From: Ursus arctos
Taxonomy: Eukaryota > Chordata > Mammalia > Carnivora > Ursidae
Length of the DNA: 64,000 bases
Reading direction: 5' to 3'
Assembly (NCBI RefSeq): GCF_023065955.2
Contig: NW_026623008.1
Location: 20,766,001-20,830,000 of the forward strand
Shown: piece after piece, positions 10,834-40,856 of the stretch
Numbering within the stretch: position 1 is the first letter of the stretch
Layout of the letters: each line of letters starts with the position of its first letter
Position numbers and translations under genes: made by a program
The notes under the pieces: model-generated
The model's input: the letters and a program-made list of their open reading frames with translations, nothing else
Databases searched by the model: none
What the model was told of the DNA's origin: nothing

Positions 10834-13800
10834 ATGCCACCCAAACGTATAGCTAAGAGAAGGTCACCCCCAGAAGATGCTCTCCCCAAAAGCAAGAAGG
10901 TGAAGGGTAAGTTGGCCTTGGTCTCTATCTCTGAATGGGGCGGGGGGGGGCGGCTTCTTGGAGCCCCCAGAATCTAGGCCTGGGCTCCTTCCTCTCTGAC
11001 ATCTGAAGCTGAGGGGCCTAGAAGCCCAGGAACTCCACCCAGATGGAGGGTTTCTTGTAGCTTACTGAATCCCACCCTCTGGAAATCATAAAGGAGAGCA
11101 AAGACTTGTCTACAAGAAGCACTCAGGCAGTGCTGGCAAAAAAACCCCAAAAACAAAAAACCCCTAAAAAACCAAAAACAAGACCCTAGCTGGGACTTTG
11201 CTCCAGGCAGTAATGTACTATGGCTAGGACCATTGGCTTCCAGAAGTGGGTTCAAGTCCAGGCTCTGCCACTTTCTAGCCGTGTAGCTTTGGGCAAGTGA
11301 CTTAACCTCGCTGAGTTGAATTACCCCATTCATAAAACAGAGGCAAGAGCAGCACCAAGCTCGCTGGGCTGTTAAAAGGAAAATGAGATAATGTCCTGGT
11401 AGCATTTGAGGGAGGTAGCTGTGCTTTCCTTTTCCTTGGGACCCTGCAGGGAGACAGGGAGGAGAGAAATCCACCCCTCAGTCTGGGAGGGAATAGTGTG
11501 GACCCACACTCAGACAGTGACTGTCTTTTGCAGACCGTCGTAACCAGGCAGTGAGGGCCATTGCCTCCCATCGCGTTCCAGGTGCCCAGAGGCCAAGCCC
11601 TCCTGACCAGAAAACCCGACCAGGTGGCTCCCTGCCCAGGGCACCCTCTGCGTAGCCGTGGCCACACCCCCGGGGGGAGGAGCTGGACGCCATTGGCTGT
11701 CTGGGGCTGTGGGCGACCTCCATTGGCCAGCAGATGGCCCTCTGCCTTCCACTGATTGGCTTGTTCCTTTTCAAATGCGTGTCTTCTGTCTTACTCCTGC
11801 CCCTCCTCTTCAGCCCCCCGGTCCGCTCCCACAGAGGAGTGGAAGGGTTGCGTGGGGGTGTGTCTGGGAGTTAAGTCGCAGCCGGAGGGTGGAGGCTGGA
11901 GACAGTGCTCTGACCCATGTAGGTGCCTTTGGTTTCAGTGCAAATTTTACTGTTTGCTAGCTCCGTGACCCTGGAAAAGTTACTTACCCTCTCGGAGTCT
12001 GTTTCCTTTCCTATAAAACAGGAGCATAAATATGGAAGGTCTGTGGTATAATTTAGGGGACTACAAAGGAATTTAACAATCGTAGAAAAAGCAGTCAGTG
12101 AAGGGTAGACATTATCTGAGCCCTCACTGTTGGCACCATGACTGCTGAGAACTTAGAGAGCTATTTAGGAAAACTATCTGTATCCTCACTGTTCTCTTCC
12201 CCTCCCACCAAGATTCATTTCACAATATTGAGTGTCTTCATGTTTTCATCTCCTTCCTCATATTAATAACGTGCTCAGTTTTTAATTTTCACAAAAACCA
12301 GTGACACAGTTATCTTTGCTATTCCCATTTTATAGATGAGGAAACTTAGGCTTCCTAGAAGGATCCTGTGACTGGTCTGTGGCAGAGCAGGGGCTTGAAC
12401 CCAGGTCTGTGTGGTCCCAGAGCCCATGCAGTGACCCCTCCTCTCTCTTGTCATCCTGCACACTCAAGGGCTGTCTTCTTCACCCTTCAGTCTCCCATAG
12501 GTCCCACAGCACAGAACCAGGCATGGTGCTGACACTGGGCCAGGGCGACGTGGGCCAACTGGGGCTGGGCGAGAATGTGATGGAGAGGAAGAAGCCGGCC
12601 CTGGTGCCCATTCCGGAGGACATCGTGCAAGCCGAGGCTGGGGGCATGCATACTGTGTGTCTAAGCAAAAGTGGCCAGGTAGGTTGGGTTGGGTGGCACA
12701 GGATTGGACAGGGCCTGGGCTTGGGGGGCTTGGGGAAGGAGCTTTGAGCCACACACATTACTCTGTGGAGATGGAGCTGGTTAGCTGCACAGGGAGTGGC
12801 CTAAACAAGAATGGACGGAAGCCAGACCTTGAGCTAATGGGGGCATCTTGGGCACAGGTCTACTCCTTCGGCTGCAACGATGAGGGTGCCCTGGGAAGGG
12901 ACACGTCCGTGGAGGGCTCTGAGATGGTCCCTGGGAAAGTGGAACTGCAAGAGAAAGTGGTGCAGGTGTCAGCAGGAGACAGTCACACAGCAGCTCTCAC
13001 TGAGGATGGTCGCGTTTTCCTCTGGGGCTCCTTCCGGGTAAGACTGGGTGTGGAAGACTGCGTGGGGCTGGCGGGCTGGCAGAATTCGCTGGTCAGACCC
13101 CAGTGATAATCCAGCTCCACTCCCTGTTATACTTAATGGTGGGGAAATCAAGGCCCAGAGGCAGAACTTGGGCCCAGACCCAGGTCTCTTCATCCAGGCC
13201 TGTCCACACCACTGGCTCTTTCCTTGAATCTATATTATGAAGTGTGTTACTTTGGGAGAAGGGTGGGTCAAGGATGCCTTTGGGCTGAGGCTGATGCAGG
13301 AAGCCTGCTGTCCTCACCCATCTGCCTGCCTTCAATCCCCACCTCCCCGGCCCTCTTCTACATCTGTCAGGGGTTTTGGGGTACATGGGATTATCACATC
13401 TCAGAATTTCTGAGGCAGGGGAGTGCAGTTTAAACAGTCGAGTCAGGGCGCCTGGGTGGCTCAGTCAGTTAAGCGTCTGCCTTCAGCTCAGGTCATGATT
13501 CCAGGGTCCTAGGATCGAGTCCCGCATCGGGCTCCCTGCTCAGTGGGAAGTCTGCTTCTCCCTCTGCCCCTTCCCCCTGCCCATGATCTCTTTGTCTCTC
13601 ATGCTCTCTCTCTCTGTCTCAAATAAATAAATAAGTTCTTAAAAAAAAAAAAAAAAAAACAGTAGAGTCAGCATTAAAATTGTTTTGGTACTTTGGTATT
13701 TAATTTATTTTGAAATGGAAGAAATAAAGGAATCTGATGAGGTGTGTCCTCATCAGCTCTGTTTTTAAAGTTTCTCATGGAGAATTTCAAACACATAAAA

Positions 13801-16800
13801 GTAATCAGAAAAATATATCGAATACCCATCTGCTCACCTCCACAGTCATCAGCTTGTGGCCAAACTTGTTTCCTCTCTACTCATCCACTACCCTTCTCCT
13901 TTGTTATTTTAATGCAAATCACAAGCCACACATGATTTCATTCAGTAAGTATTTCACTGTTTGTCCTGGCTCCTGCCCACCTCTTCATCCCCATCTGGCA
14001 CCAATCCCCTTCACCAGACAGCTCTGTGGTTGCCACAAGCCTGGATCTGGCTGGTCTGGGCAGACAGGACTGGCTGGTAAGGGCTCTGTCCTGCCTTCCA
14101 GGACAATAACGGTGTGATTGGACTCTTGGAGCCCATGAAGAAGAGCATGGTGCCCGTGCAAGTGCAGCTGACTATGCCGGTTGTGAAGGTAGCCTCAGGT
14201 GAGTCTGGGGGTACTCACTCTAGGCAGGAGTTGAAGAATCTTGTTCCGGGGCTGGCCTAGTCTTGGGCCTTACAGACAAGCCCTGTATCCTCTGCCTTCC
14301 TCTCCCCCACAGGAAACGACCACTTGGTGATGCTGACAGCTGATGGTGACCTCTACACTTTGGGCTGCGGGGAGCAGGGCCAGCTGGGCCGCGTGCCTGA
14401 ATTATTTGCCAACCGTGGTGGCCGGCAGGGCCTTGGTAGGTGGCTTAGGTCCCTCTGGCAGGGCAACTTGGCAAGCTACCCCCTGGTGAAGGTCAGAAGC
14501 AGGAGGGATTCTGTGTGTGTGTTTAGGCTTGCGTCAGATAGGCCCGCGGTGATAGGTAGGAACTCCGACTCTAGAGCCAGACCATCCTGGATTTGAGTCC
14601 TGGTTCTACTACCCGTTGGCCATGGGACCCTGGTCATAGTGTCCTCATCTCTAAACGTACTTCATTGGGTTGTGGTGAAGTGAAATGAGTTAACATAGAA
14701 GAATGTTTGGCACCTGCTAAGGTCCATGTAAATATTACCTTTTACGACTCTGGGAGTCTGAGTGAGGCACTTGTACTCTCTTGGCCTCAGTTTCCTCTTC
14801 TTTTTAATAGGAAGAGGAAGAAAAGTCCCTGCTTAGCTTCCCTCCAAGGGCTGTAGTAATGGGGAGGAACACACAGGGCAGAGAGAAGCTGTGTCTGCCA
14901 CTGACCCTGGCCTCCTGTCTGCCTACAGAGCGACTCCTGGTCCCCAAGTGCGTGATGCTGAAATCCAGAGGAAGCCGGGGTCATGTGAGATTCCAGGATG
15001 CCTTCTGTGGTGCCTACTTCACCTTTGCCATCTCCTGCGAGGGCCACGTGTATGGTTTTGGCCTCTCCAACTACCATCAACTTGGTGAGCCGCAAGCCCA
15101 ACATCTGGCATAGCCCAGGGTGACCTGGGTTCCAATCCTGGCTTCACCACTCACTTGTTGTGCACCCTTGATGGCGTCAGCTAACCCCTCAGAGCCATGG
15201 TTTTGTTATCTGTAAAGTGAGAATATCCATTCCTTGGTGTTTATGGGGGAGGCAGCCTCACTGTGTGAGGGGATGAAGAAGGACAGCTCCTTGGACAGTT
15301 TCACCCCTGACAGCTCTATCCTGGCCTTTTCCTCCCAGGAACCCCAGGCACAGAATCTTGCTTTGTGCCCCAAAACTTGACATCCTTCAAGAACTCTACC
15401 AAGTCCTGGGTGGGCTTCTCTGGTGGCCAGCATCATACAGTCTGCATGGATTCGGAAGGTGGGACCTCTGGGTTGGGGGTGGAGTATTCCTTGGGCATAG
15501 CCTGGCCAGACTCCTGAGACCATGGTCCTTGGAACCTGGGCCTGCTCCCTGGGTTGGGTCAGATGTGGGTCCATGAGGGCCATCCCCATCCCCGAGTCCT
15601 GGCCCTCTTCCCCATGAGCTCAGTGGGGTCCTATGGGGGTTCTTCCAGACCGCCCCCAAAACTGGGACAGATGCTGCAGACCTGCTTCTCAGCACGCTGG
15701 GAGTGGGGACGAGCTTCCGCGGATATGGGAGCTCAGCGGGCCTACCTGGGGCATGCCTTCTGCCGCTCTTCATCTGTCCTCCCTCCTTCCGCAGGAAAAG
15801 CATACAGCCTGGGCCGGGCTGAGTATGGGCGGCTGGGCCTTGGGGAGGGTGCTGAGGAGAAGAGCATACCCACCCTCATCTCCAGGCTCCCTGCCGTCTC
15901 CTCAGTGGCTTGTGGGGCCTCCGTGGGGTATGCTGTGACCAAGGATGGTGAGTTGGGGCTGCCCACACGCGGCGTGGTCGGGTTTGGGGGTAATGATTCT
16001 TGCCAAACTGCTCCTCAGGCTCTGATGTCCATCACGAAGTAGCGCTGAGATGCAGAGAGCACTGTTTGTGATGACACTGCTTTTCTCCTGACTGTCAGAA
16101 GCTCTGGCTTTGATGAACATAAATGAGTAAACAAATTATTTTAATAAGGGCGATTTTTCGTAGCATAGAAAAATAGTAAAGAGAGATGTATCACTGAGTC
16201 CCAGACAGGCAGTAGGACTTGAATCCAGGTCTCCGGGGTCTTAACTCAGGCTTCTCTTTACATTTTCCACCAAGGTGATCCTTTTATTTACAACCTAGTA
16301 TGTGCCAGCTTCCCAGGGAGTTGTACTTAGACTTTTAGTAGGAGAAAGAAGGCTTAGTCACTGGGGTTCTAGCAGGCACAGCAGAGGAATCAGGTGGTCA
16401 CCAAAGCCTGAGTGGGTGAGTGGGATAGTCATGGACACCTTGAGAAGTCCGGAGCTGCTGGAGCACTTGGCCTGGAATTATCTGGGTAGAGTTCCTGAGG
16501 AAGTGGGGCTTGTGCTGCACTTTAAAGGTTCAGTTCTTTATGATAAGTAATGAAGGGCATCCCAGGTACAGGAACATCTAGAACAGTCTCAGAGGTCTCA
16601 GAGGTCCTTGGGATGGAGGGTGGTGTAGGGGTTTGGGGAGTGGCCAGTCACGTAGAGCCTTGAATGCCATGCCTAGGAGCAGGGAGAAAGTCTTTGGCAA
16701 TATGTAAGGACTGTGGTCTCTGGTTGACAGAGCTATTTTTTTAATCCATCATCTCCTTCTCTGAACTCCCAGAGGCTGGGACATTGCTAGGTTGCTGCCG

Positions 16801-17077
16801 GCCAGAGCCAAAATTCTCCCTGATGTTCCAGGCTTCTCACAGTATAGAAAGGTGGGGCTAGGGATCCTGGAGACAGCTGCCCCCATTTCTCTCCCCTGTA
16901 GGTCGTGTTTTCGCCTGGGGCATGGGCACCAACTACCAGCTGGGCACAGGGCAGGAGGAGGACGCCTGGAGCCCGGTGGAGATGACGGGCAAACAGCTGG
17001 AGAACCGTGTGGTCTTATCGGTGTCCAGTGGGGGCCAGCACACAGTCTTACTGGTCAAGGACAAGGAACAGAGCTGA
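10834..17077 (+). CDS. RCC1: RCC1, chromatin-bound guanine-nucleotide exchange factor for Ran
   Basis: Nine coding exons join in phase: 10834-10906, 12491-12678, 12858-13037, 14102-14198, 14313-14435, 14929-15084, 15339-15458, 15795-15947 and 16902-17077. All junctions are GT/AG. The product is 421 aa, the usual vertebrate length. RCC1 exchanges GDP for GTP on Ran at chromatin and so drives nuclear transport and spindle assembly. The N-terminal tail (residues 1-25) carries KRIAKRR and KSKKVK, a bipartite basic signal. Seven RCC1 repeats follow, forming a beta-propeller. Asp182 and His304, known as important for exchange, are both present (GNDH at 180-183, GGQHH at 301-305). The start has A at -3 (AAGATGC), nine bases after an acceptor AG. 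Residues 2-4 are PPK instead of human SPK. An optional exon lies between coding exons 1 and 2. No stop or frameshift was seen. Confidence 0.98.
11210..11395 (+). repeat. MIR, well preserved, in RCC1 intron
   Basis: CAGGCTCTGCCACTTTCTAG, GGGCAAGTGACTTAACCTC; 140 bp before the alternative exon. Confidence 0.78.
11534..11623 (+). CDS. RCC1: RCC1 alternative in-frame cassette exon (RCC1-gamma type)
   Basis: This 90-nt segment is preceded by a pyrimidine-rich acceptor (CTGTCTTTTGCAG) and followed by GT (CGACCAG|GTGGCT). It enters with the last base of coding exon 1 (phase 1) and leaves in phase 1, so inclusion adds 30 residues without changing the frame. The reading contains HRVPGA and ends [10 protein letters not shown]. 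This closely resembles the extra N-terminal segment of the longer human RCC1 isoforms, as I recall them. An internal donor-like site (GTTCCAG|GTGCCC, boundary 11581/11582) has the same phase and would give a 16-residue version. Inclusion in transcripts is inferred. Confidence 0.82.
11692..11775 (+). promoter_or_regulatory. triple inverted CCAAT cluster with CHR-like hexamer inside RCC1
   Basis: ATTGG pentamers (inverted CCAAT) occur at 11692-11696, 11722-11726 and 11755-11759, spaced 30 and 33 bp apart. TTCAAA, the reverse complement of the CHR core TTTGAA, follows at 11770-11775. Evenly spaced CCAAT boxes about three helical turns apart are typical of NF-Y-bound cell-cycle promoters. The cluster lies 69 bp after the alternative exon. 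A promoter or enhancer role is inferred. Confidence 0.45.
11925..12050 (+). repeat. MIR fragment
   Basis: GCTAGCTCCGTGACCCTGG, AAGTTACTTACCCTCTC. Confidence 0.65.
12270..12445 (-). repeat. MIR fragment before RCC1 exon 2
   Basis: CCCATTTTATAGATGAGGAAA, GGGGCTTGAACCCAGGTCTG; ends within 50 bp of the exon acceptor. Confidence 0.72.
13445..13660 (+). mobile_element. Can-SINE, full length, in RCC1 intron
   Basis: GGGCGCCTGGGTGGCTCAG head, CT-rich stretch, A-tail of 18. Flanked by AACAGTCGAGTCAG and AACAGTAGAGTCAG. Confidence 0.93.
14555..14735 (+). repeat. MIR fragment
   Basis: GACTCTAGAGCCAGACCATCC, TTGAGTCCTGGTTCTACTACC. Confidence 0.7.
15105..15240 (+). repeat. MIR fragment
   Basis: GGTTCCAATCCTGGCTTCACC, ATGGTTTTGTTATCTG; starts 20 bp after an RCC1 exon. 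Confidence 0.7.
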
Positions 17078-18070
17078 TGAAGCTGCTGCGGGCCTGGCTC
17101 CCGGCCCCGCCACCCTCCCTCCTGGAACTGGGAAGCTATGACGACCACAGATTCCAGCAGGCCTCCCCCAGCCCCGAGTACTCTGTCACCTCCTGCCTTT
17201 TTCCTCTCAGCAGAACAGAATCCTTTTCCTCTTTTCCGTTCACCTTTCCTGAATCATCCTGCAACCTACAGGATGAAGGGGAGCGGTAGGGGGGAAATGG
17301 AAGAGGGGAGGGGGTTTTAGCAGCCAGAACATTGCTCACCCCAGAGCCATGTGGTTAGACCTTTCCCCCCTCATCCCTACCTCCCATGGCCCTGGCTGAC
17401 CCTGGTTTTGCCTGCCAAAAACCAAAAACTCCTCCCCTGGGGATTTGGTGCCCACGTTCTGAAAAGTTGGGGATCATCAAGCCCTACTGTAGCCGTGTGC
17501 CACTCTCTGTCCTTCACAATCCCCAGGCAGACAAATGGTATGGTGGTCAGACCCAGCTGTCATGGCCCCGTGCCTGGGGGAAACTGGAGATCGGGCATGG
17601 CTGCCCTGCCACGGGCAACCCCAAGCCAAATATTTGGCCCTCAACAGATGTCCATGGGGAAGAAGAAAACACTGATCCTCCACTTGATCAAGAAAAAAGC
17701 CAATCAGCCTTTCTCCCAGAAGCACAAAGCATTCTGCCCTTCAGGCATCGCCTGAGTAGCCTACCCGTCGACCTGCCTCACCTGCAGCCGAGGGCCTGAA
17801 GTCTGGGAGGGAAGCGACATCTGCAGGGCAGGACGTGGAGGGAGTGGGGAAGGAGAGTTTTATAAACAAACTTATAGCAATATTGAGAGTGAAGGGAGGG
17901 GGGAGGAGGGGCAGAGGGGCAGAGGCTGGTGCCCAGAAAGGGGAGCAGCAGCTTGTACAGTGGCTGAGAAAATAGAAAACAGTTTTGATTTTTTTTTTTA
18001 ATGTAAAGTATTTTGGAGGGGAGAGTGAAATCTTTTAACACTTTGAATAAATTTAGAGTTTTATAAAACA
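17078..18070 (+). other. RCC1: RCC1 3' UTR
   Basis: Sequence from the TGA at 17075-17077 runs without an obvious repeat to the AATAAA at 18046-18051. A second AATAAA at 18136-18141 could give a slightly longer end. Confidence 0.8.
18046..18051 (+). terminator. RCC1 polyadenylation signal AATAAA
   Basis: Canonical AATAAA about 970 bp after the stop codon. A T/GT-rich stretch (CACTTGTTTTC) follows within 30 bp. Confidence 0.75.
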
Positions 18071-19109
18071 GGCCACTTGTTTTCTACATACTCCCTGCTT
18101 TTTTAAGGGAGGACCTGCTGTGTTGGGAAGAGCAGAATAAACCCATACCTATGCCCCTGGTCAAGGCCAGGGCTTAAGTGCCGTCACGATGTCCTGGTAT
18201 GTGCCAGTCCGCTGCTGATGTGGCTGGTCATACAAAACAAAAAAGAGAAAAAGAGTTGATTGATGTTTGCTTAGGTATTTATGTTTCAGGAATCACTGGA
18301 TTTAAAAAAAAAAAATTATGCTGTATAATGTGAGACGTGGAATGGATCCTTTAACATCCTAATCCCAAACCAAAATTTGAGTACAGTACATACCTATAAA
18401 TACTTACACTAAGCTTGCTGTTCTGTCATTCTCAACAGCTGATGTAATTGATTAAACATGGTTAACTGCACAGTAACTTAAGACTACTTACTACGCGTAT
18501 TAATGTAGATCTTCCCAGGCATTTGAGCAACCAAATCATACAGCCGATCTGTCTATGATGGTGGTCACTGAAGCCACATGTGGCTATTTACATTTAAATG
18601 CAAATTTGTAAAAAAATTTTAAATTAATTTCCTTGGCTGCACTAGCCACATTTTAAGCCCGCAGTAGTCCTGTGTGGCTGGTGCCTGTGGTATTGGGCTA
18701 TGCAAACATAGAACGTTTCTGTAACTGCAGAAAGTTACAGTGGACAGTGCTGATCTAGAAGGACTGTTACATGTATAACAGGACGTTTTTATTATCACCA
18801 GGATTCTTCTTGGATGTCAGAGACTTGGAAAAAATGAATATGTAAAAGAACTTCAGATGTATTCTGTGATTTTTTTTTTCCTGTGAAGTTTTAGTTTTGA
18901 TACAGGCAATATACGGATTGGAAATTGACTTCTTAGAAAGGACATCACACTTTTGGTTGTAATATTTTCTTTGTAAAGAAGCACTCGTGTGTCTGCTGCT
19001 ACTCCTCACTCCACCAAAAAGTCCATTTGGATTAGACTTACTGGGGTTTTCCCTTTTGACAGGACAGCATGTTGAAGATACCCTGTTCTTAATAACAGCT
19101 CTTCTGTAT

Positions 19110-19320
19110 TGGGACTTAAAATGGGCCAGGCATTGTGCTGAACACTTGTACATGCAATACTAGCTCTTTTAATCCTTCCATCAGCCCTGCAAAGTCAGAC
19201 TTGTCCCTCGGGAAACAGTCCCTGAGGTTGTGACTAGCTTAAGGTTAAGCAGCTACTACCGAATGCACAAACTAGGCTGGAATCTAAACCAGCCTCTACC
19301 TGAGCCTAGAACTTCAATTC
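19110..19320 (-). repeat. MIR fragment
   Basis: GGGCCAGGCATTGTGCTGAAC, TAGCTCTTTTAATCCTTCC. Confidence 0.65.
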
Positions 19321-19515
19321 CTTTTCCTTGTATTGCACGTGTTATAAAGCTCTCTGTAGGTGCTTTACACGTATGAGAACGGTGTCAGGCACATGGTACT
19401 CTGGACATACTACTTGCCGTTGCGACAATTGTACATTTTTGTCTGTTCCCTGTAGTTAATAATTGTCTTTCACGTGCATAGTTTTTTGGTGTTAGGTATT
19501 AATTTAGCACCAATG

Positions 19516-19703
19516 TCTTTTTTAAAAGATTTTATTTGAGAGAGAGAGCAAGCGCGAGCAGGGGGAGGGACAGAGAGCGAGAGAGAGAGGGAGAAGTAGA
19601 CTCCCCTGCTGAGCGGGGAGCCTGACATGGGGCTCCATCCCAGGACCTGGCATGACCTGAGCTGAAGGCAGTTGCTTAACCAACTGAGCCACCCAGGTGC
19701 CCC
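19516..19703 (-). mobile_element. Can-SINE with perfect target duplication
   Basis: GATTTTATTTGAGAGAG to CACCCAGGTGCCCC. Perfect 14-bp AGCACCAATGTCTT at 19506-19519 and 19704-19717. Confidence 0.93.
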
Positions 19704-19894
19704 AGCACCAATGTCTTAAGTGTAAATTTAAGTTTCCCTTTGTTCAAACACATCAAGTACTGTCATCTTTTCCCCCATCCTCCTCCAACCTGGATGGATT
19801 ACCCCAAAACAAATGTAATCATAGTACACAATGTGGCTCTGCTATAACTATTTACAAAGTTGTCGTGTAAATATTCAATATTGCTTTGACAGAC

Positions 19895-19994
19895 ATTTTT
19901 TATTTTTTTGCCCAGTGTGGGGCTTGAACTCACATCCCCCCCGCCCCAAGATCCAGAGTGGCAAGCTCTACTGACTGAGCCAGCCAGGTGCTCC
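19895..19994 (-). mobile_element. short Can-SINE
   Basis: CCCAGTGTGGGGCTTGAACTC body ending GCCAGCCAGGTGCTCC; a small C-run insertion sits inside. Confidence 0.8.
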
Positions 19995-20273
19995 TGCTTT
20001 GTGAAAAATTATAATATGACGATGGAGAAGTGTGTATGTATGAAGGAAGGATAGTCGCTAAGATATCTGAAACTACAAATGCGAGTACATCATTTAGAAA
20101 TGTGCAGATTCTAGGGAGATGTGGAAACTTGCTTCAAGAGAGTGGGAATTGGGGCTAGGGATAGATAGGTTAAGGGACTGCTGTTTATTATTTATTTCAT
20201 AAAATTAGCAAATGTTTTCTCAGTGCCTACCATATCCCAGACATTGTAGGAATTTGATTAGAAACAAAACACA

Positions 20274-20441
20274 GGGGCACGTGGGTGGCACAGTTGTTAA
20301 GCGTCTGCCTGGGATCAAGTCCTGAGTCCGGGCTCCCTGCTCAGTGGGAAGCCTGCTTCTCCCTCTCCCACTCCCCCTGCTTGTGTTCCCTCTCTCGCTG
20401 TGTCTCTCTGTGTCAAATAAATTAAATCTTTAAAAAAAAAA
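20274..20441 (+). mobile_element. Can-SINE with internal deletion
   Basis: Head GGGGCACGTGGGTGGCAC. The middle (GCTCAGGTCATGATCC part) is missing; tail AAATAAATTAAATCTTT. Confidence 0.85.
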
Positions 20442-20589
20442 CAACACAAGAATCCCTGTCTCATGGAGCTTGCACTCGAAAAACAAACATTTAAAAATCT
20501 TCCACCTGTAGTAAGCAAAGAGCTCCGCAGAGGGGCTGGCAAATAGTACTAAATAAACAGCTCTCTGCTGTAATTTGAAGGCCTCCAAA

Positions 20590-20770
20590 TACCATGTTGG
20601 AGAATTTACTGGATGCCAGGCATTGGGCCAAGTACTTTCCCAACTTCTCATTTTCTCTTCACAACACCCTATGTGGTAAGCACTGCTATTATCCATATTA
20701 GTCTCAGGTTAAGTAACTTGCCAAAATAATTAGAGGGGGCTGGGATTGATAGCCAAAGCGCCCAGCCACT
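20590..20770 (-). repeat. MIR fragment
   Basis: GGATGCCAGGCATTGGGCC, TGTGGTAAGCACTGCTATTA. Confidence 0.65.
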
Positions 20771-21594
20771 ACACATGCTATTACAGTAAGTAGGATAAAC
20801 GTGGAAAAGTGGCAGCTAGCAGCTGGATCTCAAGTTTTCAGACCGGTAAGCGCTTGACTTGGGGGCCCAACGCCCTAAATTTAGGAGGTATAAACTGGTA
20901 AAGAAGGGCTTTAATGGCTTATCAGCCCAGAAGGAGCCCCAGAAAGGAATCCTCGAGCACTTGGGGTGAGCTTTACTGTTGGAGTTGACCATCACTTACA
21001 GAAGCTCCCCATTCTGAGAAACGGGCGCCAAAGTGAGGTTTTGGTGTGGGACACTCCCAGACTAGGAGAGTTAAACTGTCGGGATTATCTAGTCATTGAA
21101 ATCGTGTTTACTGAGGGCCTTCCATGGACAGGTCATTGTTTTGGGACAAGTTAGAGCTGGCGCTTTGGGTTAGGGTAGTGGATATGGGACTCCGTAAAGC
21201 AGAGTGACAAGACTTGGGGATTATTTGGTTGAGGTGACAGGGTTGCTCCAATTTACCCTCCCTGTAACTCCCCGCCCCCTCTTCCCATCCCAGGGCTATA
21301 TACAGGAATGATGGAAGAATCCCATCCAGCTTCAACAAACATCTCACGTCTCCAAAACTGGGAAGCAGGGTCAGGGGGTTGCTGAGGTAGACCTGCGGTT
21401 TGCCCAAGGTCATACAGTGGAACTGGATCATCCTGGCTCCCAAAGGGGACTTTTTCGTGTGCTTATATTTGCAGGGTTTGTTTGTTTTTACAATGAGCGT
21501 AATTAGTTTTGTAATTTTAAATGTATGTGTGTGCTTGAATACGTGGTCAGAAAGAAGCCCAACAAAGCCAACTACCCAAGGAACCGTACCGCCA

Positions 21595-21845
21595 TAGTAG
21601 TGTCTGCTCCGCCCCAGGCCGCGGACTCCGGCTGAGCTCCGCCCCCAGGGATCCCGGAACTCTGGCCCAGCCAACCGGGTCGTCGGAAAAACCCGGAGCG
21701 GCGCATCCCGACGTGGCCCTGGGCGCTGAGATTCGGAGCGTGCGCAGAAGGCGTCGGAGGCGCATGCTCCCTGGCGGTCCCGGCCCCGCGGTCTGGCGCC
21801 GGCGCTGGCGTCGTCGGCCCGCAGACACACCGCCGGGCTGCGGGC
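21595..21845 (+). promoter_or_regulatory. CpG-island promoter of TRNAU1AP
   Basis: A GC-rich block sits immediately before the start codon. It holds GTGCGCAG and GCGCATGCTCC at about 21738-21770, which resemble NRF1 sites. There is no TATA box. The open antisense frame across it is a composition effect. Confidence 0.8.

Positions 21846-40856
<19,011 letters not shown>

Larger units (their letters stand above)
18140..21594. other. intergenic region between RCC1 and TRNAU1AP
   Basis: Holds three SINEs, MIR fragments near 19.1 and 20.6 kb and an L2-like piece near 20.2-20.5 kb. The rest is A+T-rich unique sequence in which I see no gene. Confidence 0.6.

Noticed and set aside
21108..21830. 240-codon antisense frame at the TRNAU1AP promoter
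   Set aside because: Half lies in the CpG island and half in unique non-coding DNA; no conserved motif.
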